DNA of 64,000 nucleotides from Devosia litorisediminis (GTDB taxonomy: Bacteria > Pseudomonadota > Alphaproteobacteria > Rhizobiales > Devosiaceae). Shown piece after piece: positions 60,203 through 64,000 of this stretch. Where the stretch lies: positions 1,860,001-1,924,000 of the forward strand of contig NZ_JAGXTP010000001.1 of the NCBI RefSeq assembly GCF_018334155.1. Direction: 5' to 3'. A model generated the notes under the pieces. That model saw only the letters and a program-made list of their open reading frames with translations, ran no database searches and was not told where the DNA came from. The position numbers were made by a program, and so were the translations under genes. Every line of letters begins with the position of its first letter. The first letter of the stretch is position 1.

Positions 60203-61269
60203 GCCGGTTTTGCCTCGGATTCTGCATCAGCTGCGACAGGTGCCGCTTTGATAGGGAAACGTTTCATGGTCTCGTCGATCTTAGCGACAAGATTGCTGCG
60301 GGCCATGCCATAGGCCAGATTCAAGGCGCTTTTGTAACCGACTTCGTCGGTACCACCGTGCGATTTGATCACAATGCCATTGAGCCCCATAAACACACCG
60401 CCATTGACGGTGCGTGGGTCCATGCGCTTGCGCAAGGCGTTCAGTGCGGACGTGGCAAACAGAGCACCAATACGGCTCATCAGGTTCGACTTAAGCGCCG
60501 TGCGCAGATAGGAGCCAACCTGGCGGGCGGTGCCTTCGGCGGTCTTGAGAGCAATATTGCCGACAAAGCCTTCGGTCACCACAACGTCCACGGTGCCCTT
60601 GCCGATGTCATCGCCTTCAACAAAGCCGTGATAGGTGAATCCCGATCCGCTGGCATCACTGAGAATGCGACCGGCTTCCTTGATGGATTCGAGACCTTTG
60701 ACCTCTTCGGTGCCGACATTGAGCAGACCCACGGTGGGCGACTCATCGTCGAACAGGCAGCGCGCCAACGCCGAACCGAGAATGGCGTAATCGACCAGTT
60801 GCTGGGCATCTGCGCCAATGGTGGCGCCCATGTCCAGCACGACAATATCCTTGCGCAGCGTCGGCCAGATGGCCGCGATGCCGGGACGGGCAATGCCCTC
60901 CATCGGTCGCAGGCAGAAGGTGGCCATGGCCATCAGCGCGCCCGTATTGCCGCCAGAGACGGCGACGCTGGCCTCTCCGTCCTTGACGGCCTGGATGGTC
61001 ATCCACATCGAGGAGGTGCCACGCCCCTTGCGCAGCGCCTGGCTGGGCTTTTCATCCATGGCGATCACTGTTTCGCAGTGGCGCACCGATGAGGCTGACT
61101 TGAGTGCGGGGAATTCGTTGAGCAGCGGATCGATCTGCTCCTGCCGCCCGTGAAAGATGAACCGCGCGTTATTGTGCTCCTTGAGGAGCAGGTCGGCGCC
61201 GTGGATAACCGCGCGGGGGGCGTTATCGCCGCCCATGGCATCCACTGATAGAGTAATTGTTTCGATCAT
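60199..61269 (-). CDS. plsX: Phosphate acyltransferase PlsX
   Basis: 356 aa from ATG 61269; the longer open frame (to 61332) adds residues unlike Pls[23 protein letters not shown] is the family start, and [33 protein letters not shown] (about residues 205-237) is typical. It makes acyl-phosphate from acyl-ACP for phospholipid synthesis. No rpmF gene precedes it in the 78-base gap to yceD. Confidence 0.96.
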   Translation of the reverse strand: MIETITLSVDAMGGDNAPRAVIHGADLLLKEHNNARFIFHGRQEQIDPLLNEFPALKSASSVRHCETVIAMDEKPSQALRKGRGTSSMWMTIQAVKDGEASVAVSGGNTGALMAMATFCLRPMEGIARPGIAAIWPTLRKDIVVLDMGATIGADAQQLVDYAILGSALARCLFDDESPTVGLLNVGTEEVKGLESIKEAGRILSDASGSGFTYHGFVEGDDIGKGTVDVVVTEGFVGNIALKTAEGTARQVGSYLRTALKSNLMSRIGALFATSALNALRKRMDPRTVNGGVFMGLNGIVIKSHGGTDEVGYKSALNLAYGMARSNLVAKIDETMKRFPIKAAPVAADAESEAKPA

Positions 61270-61347
61270 TTCCGCCCGTTTTCCGCCTAATCGGCAGGCC
61301 TGCGAACATATCCCATCGGGGAGTCGGTGCAAGCCCCGCCGCTGGTG

Positions 61348-61896
61348 CTACTGATCAATGTCGGTGGACTTCTTGAGTTTTGTCAGTGCAGCGAACGGCC
61401 CGGAGGCCTCGCCATCGACATTCAGCCCCAGAGATTCGACACTTTCGCCGGGACGACGCGGATAGGGATCGATGGCCAAGCCGATGGTTTCGAGCAGCAA
61501 TGCGCTCAAATCGACCTCCGGTCCGTCAATGTGATCGGGAAAGTCGTCGTCCTCAAGGTCGACAAAAACCTCAGATCCGGGCGTGGCAACCTTTTCGGTG
61601 TCCTGTGGCAGAAACACCCGGTCAATTGCTTCTTCGATATCCTGATAGACAGGCTCAAACGACACCACAGAGGACTGGACGACGCGCGCGCTCAGGTGGC
61701 CGAGGGCACGGATACCGCCGCGCAGCGGCGTGACGGTGAGGTTGGCGTCGAAAACTTCAACCGCATCAACCTTGAGAATTTGCGCCAGTTCAGCGCGCTT
61801 TTGCGTATCAGTGGCGACCTTGACCGAGCGTCCCGAAGCGGGGAGGCGGTCAATGCGCACGATCGCGTCGAGTATGGGGGCGTCGGACTGGCTCAT
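61348..61896 (-). CDS. yceD: DUF177/YceD family protein
   Basis: 182 aa. YceD features: ILDAIVRIDRLPASGRSVKVATDTQKRAELAQIL at the start, ALGHLSARVVQSSVVSFEPVYQDIEEAIDRVFLP in the middle and an acidic PEVDLSALLLETIGLAIDPYPRRPG. It is linked with ribosome/23S processing in other bacteria. The start overlaps the next gene's stop by four bases. Confidence 0.93.
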   Translation of the reverse strand: MSQSDAPILDAIVRIDRLPASGRSVKVATDTQKRAELAQILKVDAVEVFDANLTVTPLRGGIRALGHLSARVVQSSVVSFEPVYQDIEEAIDRVFLPQDTEKVATPGSEVFVDLEDDDFPDHIDGPEVDLSALLLETIGLAIDPYPRRPGESVESLGLNVDGEASGPFAALTKLKKSTDIDQ

Positions 61897-62420
61897 TGCG
61901 GGCTCTCAAACTCAATAGTGCCATTTGTTATGGCATCAGCGGACTGGCGGGACACGGCTGCATCCTGACGCAGTAGATAGGCAGCCATAGCCTCGACGTG
62001 ACTGCCTTCGGCTTCGTCATAAATATTGCGCGACAATACGCCTTGCAGTGCGACCAGATCATGGCGATCCATCGCTTCAGACAAGGCAGCAAGCAGACCG
62101 AAGAACACGTTGCCCATCTTCTGGATGCGCTTGGGAACGCCGAGATCGCCGACCCCCATCTCGCGCAATGATCTGTCCATGTCCTTGAAAAACAGATCAA
62201 AAACGGCCTGACTAAAATCCTTATCCGTGCTGGCCTCGGCACGAAGCCGGCGGAACAGCAGGGCCATATGCAGGCTGATCATGTCGAAGCGACCGGTGAC
62301 GGTGTCAGGCACCTGCCATTCGGCGTAGAAATGGGGCTGCCGGGATTGCGCCACAATGGCGCTATAAACGGCGTAAACCGGTTCGGTGGCGGTATTCTTG
62401 CGGAACAGGTTGAGTATCAT
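61893..62420 (-). CDS. Ubiquinol-cytochrome c chaperone (Cbp3-type)
   Basis: 175 aa helical protein of the mitochondrial CBP3/UQCC1-like family: VYAVYSAIVAQSRQPHFYAEWQVPDTVTGRFDMISLHMALLFRRLRAE at about residues 15-62 and DLFFKDMDRSLREMGVGDLGVPKRIQKMGNVFFG. It is expected to help assembly of cytochrome b in the bc1 complex. First gene of the minus-strand yceD-plsX-fabH set. Confidence 0.92.
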   Translation of the reverse strand: MILNLFRKNTATEPVYAVYSAIVAQSRQPHFYAEWQVPDTVTGRFDMISLHMALLFRRLRAEASTDKDFSQAVFDLFFKDMDRSLREMGVGDLGVPKRIQKMGNVFFGLLAALSEAMDRHDLVALQGVLSRNIYDEAEGSHVEAMAAYLLRQDAAVSRQSADAITNGTIEFESPQ

Positions 62421-62588
62421 GGGGTTGCGCTCAGCTTCGTGGTCGGCCTAACACCCGGGCAAAACGGCCCATCGGACCATTGCCAGCTTGCCAGACGGGC
62501 AGATTGGCAGCTACACATTCCGGCGGCTGAAGCGTTTGCCGCGTTGTGGTCGTGCCTATAGTCGAGAGCCATCGAGAAAGTCAAATTC

Positions 62589-63038
62589 ATGTCCCTGCGT
62601 TCCGTCTCCGGTCCATTTGCGCCAATCGCAGCCGCTGTCGTGATCGCGGTCGCGTTGGGAGCCTGCACCAGCAGCACCTCGCTGGTGAGCTCGCGAACCC
62701 AAGGCTATGAGATTTCCGAGAGCGCTCAGGCCCAGATCCGCCCCGGTCAGAGCCAGAAACTGGTCAGCCTGGTGCTGGGCTCTCCGCAGTCGACCAATAC
62801 ATTTGGTGACCAGTCGGCCTGGTACTATGTGGAGACCAAAATTCGCCAGACCGCGTTCGGCATGAGCATGATTGACTCACGCACAGTCCTGGCGGTCTAT
62901 TTCGACAAGAACAAGAAAGTGGTCGACAAGGCCGTCTATACGCTTCAGGACGGCAAGACCATCGCCATGGAAACACGGCGTACGCCATCATTTGGCGAAG
63001 ACCGCACCTTTATCGATCAGATTCTGCAGTCGTTCTAG
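62589..63038 (+). CDS. bamE: Outer-membrane assembly lipoprotein BamE
   Basis: 149 aa. A lipoprotein signal with lipobox Val-Ala-Leu-Gly-Ala-Cys (Cys26). The SmpA/OmlA domain follows: QAQIRPGQSQKLVSLVLGSPQSTNTFGDQSAWYYVET, the BamE beta-beta-alpha pattern. Part of the BAM complex inserting beta-barrels. Divergent from the Cbp3-type gene. Ends at a good terminator. Confidence 0.93.
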   Translation: MSLRSVSGPFAPIAAAVVIAVALGACTSSTSLVSSRTQGYEISESAQAQIRPGQSQKLVSLVLGSPQSTNTFGDQSAWYYVETKIRQTAFGMSMIDSRTVLAVYFDKNKKVVDKAVYTLQDGKTIAMETRRTPSFGEDRTFIDQILQSF

Positions 63039-63062
63039 ACCGGCTGCGCCGAGTTATCGAAG

Positions 63063-63085
63063 GCCCCGGGAGACCGGGGCTTTTT
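63063..63085 (+). terminator. Intrinsic terminator after bamE
   Basis: Stem GCCCCGG (63063-63069) and CCGGGGC (63074-63080), loop GAGA, five T. Text-book terminator. The next ATG is only 18 bases further on, so the following gene needs its own promoter inside bamE or depends on read-through. Confidence 0.92.
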
Positions 63086-63102
63086 GCTTTTTGGAGACAC
63101 AG

Positions 63103-63489
63103 ATGCAGCACAATACCAAGCACCACAAGGCGATCGCCAGCTGGGCAGCAGACTGCGCCGAGCGCGTCCTGCCCCTGTTTGAAGCCGCAAAGCCAGGCGA
63201 TTCCCGTCCCAAGGCGGCAATTTCAGCAGCACGACGCTGGGCGAGCGGCAAGATAACCATGGCAGAAGCCCGCAAGGCCGCCGTTGCCGGCCATGCTGCT
63301 GCACGCGATGCGGGTGATGCGGTGGCCCGCGACGCGGCCCGCGCCGCAGCGCATTCAGCTGCGACCGCTCACGAGCCGAGCCATGCTCGCCACGCCGCCA
63401 ATTACGCCATCAAAGCGGTAATTGCGGCCGGTGGCGATGATCTTGCTGAAGAGAAATGGCAGGACGAGAAGGCGCCCATGCCGCAATAG
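63103..63489 (+). CDS. Putative immunity-like protein
   Basis: 128 aa from ATG 63103 with GGAG eight bases upstream. Composition is rich in alanine and histidine, with repeated AARDAGDAVARDAARAAAHSAATAHEPSHARHAANYAIKAV. The opening IASWAADCAERVLPLFEAAKPGDSRPKAAISAARRWASGKI matches proteins annotated as Imm-5-like putative immunity proteins. All-helical, cytoplasmic. No toxin gene is adjacent, so it is an orphan; direct function as immunity protein is unproven. Confidence 0.8.
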   Translation: MQHNTKHHKAIASWAADCAERVLPLFEAAKPGDSRPKAAISAARRWASGKITMAEARKAAVAGHAAARDAGDAVARDAARAAAHSAATAHEPSHARHAANYAIKAVIAAGGDDLAEEKWQDEKAPMPQ

Positions 63490-63497
63490 GCCCTGCC

Positions 63498-63992
63498 CTA
63501 TTTGGTCTCGGACATGTCCGAGCCGGCCGTGCGGGCGATGGCGTCGAGTGCGCCATTGACCATGCCGGTGGCCTCGTCTTCGTAGAAGGCCTTGGCAATG
63601 TCCACATATTCGGTGATGACCACGCGCGGCGGGATATCCTTGCGGCGCAGCAGTTCAAAGGCAGCGGCGCGCAGGATAGCGCGCAAGGTGGCATCAACGC
63701 GCTCGACCGGCCAACCTTCGGCCAGGGCCTGATCCACGGCAGGGTCAATCGCCAGCTGATGCTTGGTGACGCCGGTGACGATCTGCTTGAAAAAGTCAGC
63801 GTCAGCAGGCAGATACTGCTCGCCTTCGATCTCGCGACCCAGGTGGAAGCTGCCAAACTGGGCAAGCGTATCTTCCAGCGAGGTCCGGCCGATATCCATC
63901 TGATAGAGCGCCTGCACAGCCGCCAGTCGGGCGGCGCCGCGCTGGTTGGCGGGTCGGTCGGTCTGGGGATCGCGCTTGGGGGCATCGGCCAT
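63498..63992 (-). CDS. nusB: Transcription antitermination protein NusB
   Basis: 164 aa, complete. NusB helical fold: QRGAARLAAVQALYQMDIG near residues 18-36, DATLRAILRAAAFELL, and VVITEYVDIAKAFYEDEATGMVNGALDAIAR near the C-terminus. It binds boxA RNA with S10 in rRNA antitermination. It is convergent with the immunity-like gene, eight bases between stops. Confidence 0.96.
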   Translation of the reverse strand: MADAPKRDPQTDRPANQRGAARLAAVQALYQMDIGRTSLEDTLAQFGSFHLGREIEGEQYLPADADFFKQIVTGVTKHQLAIDPAVDQALAEGWPVERVDATLRAILRAAAFELLRRKDIPPRVVITEYVDIAKAFYEDEATGMVNGALDAIARTAGSDMSETK

Positions 63993-64000
63993 AGAAAGTC

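Noticed and set aside
61270..61347. rpmF gene between yceD and plsX
   Set aside because: The 78-base gap is too short for the usual ribosomal protein L32 gene and shows no such frame.
1..64000. CRISPR arrays, insertion sequences or prophage
   Set aside because: No spaced direct repeats, transposase or phage genes were recognised; gene order and composition look chromosomal throughout.

Overview
The window reads as chromosome of a GC-rich alphaproteobacterium of the Hyphomicrobiales (Rhizobiales). The evidence is a merR-type regulator/ihfA/fabH/plsX/yceD/Cbp3-type chaperone block divergent from bamE, a HmuTUV-HmuS-HemP haem locus, an FMN-riboswitch-controlled RibN, an RpiR-type inositol regulator and a FixL-like haem-PAS kinase. 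A Devosia-like genus is my guess from the overall style, not something proven here. I saw no rRNA, tRNA, CRISPR array, insertion sequence or phage gene.

Layout. (1) 1-8275: haem uptake. A nine-gene minus-strand operon (hemP, hmuS, hmuT, hmuU, hmuV, a small secreted protein, exbB, exbD, tonB cut by the window edge) is divergent from the TonB-dependent receptor hmuR. (2) 8336-20051: a GntR/FCD regulator divergent from a catabolic cluster with an FAA hydrolase, an extradiol-type VOC dioxygenase, an FMN reductase, an alpha/beta hydrolase, an Ldh-family dehydrogenase, a tripartite tricarboxylate transporter, YciI and NIPSNAP proteins, a glutaryl-CoA dehydrogenase and a CoA-transferase. Four copies of ATTTTCGAAA mark its control regions. 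(3) 20161-24627: an MFS exporter and a DctB/DctD pair whose DctD has changed sigma54-contact and Walker B motifs. (4) 24635-32133 (minus): a deazaflavin-type nitroreductase-like protein, then a putative polysaccharide system (GT2 synthase, HEAT-repeat membrane protein, YaiO-type outer-membrane barrel, CheY-like regulator, small membrane protein, PAS histidine kinase). (5) 32490-35840: TRAP transporter dctPQM. (6) 35922-40854: an oxygen/redox block with a FixK-like regulator, an OmpR-type regulator, a FixL-like hybrid kinase and a sulfide:quinone oxidoreductase, with a FixK box and a 10-bp-arm inverted repeat between the last two. (7) 40913-48197: an AraC regulator, a sugar ABC transporter and a Gfo/Idh/MocA-aldo/keto reductase fusion. 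(8) 48198-49930: a hairpin-rich spacer, then an FMN riboswitch and ribN. (9) 50086-58088: myo-inositol catabolism (RpiR-type regulator, iolC fusion, iolD, iolE, a small membrane protein, iolB, convergent idhA) with three RGAA-N6-TTCY operators. iolA and an obvious inositol transporter are not in the window. (10) 58190-63992: housekeeping genes, with one orphan immunity-like gene between bamE and nusB.

Together these describe a free-living heterotroph that scavenges haem, senses oxygen, oxidises sulfide and takes up many sugars, polyols and organic acids. The least explained parts are the GntR-controlled ring-cleavage/glutaryl-CoA cluster, the GT2-HEAT-YaiO system with its own kinase and regulator, and the FixL-like/SQR block.
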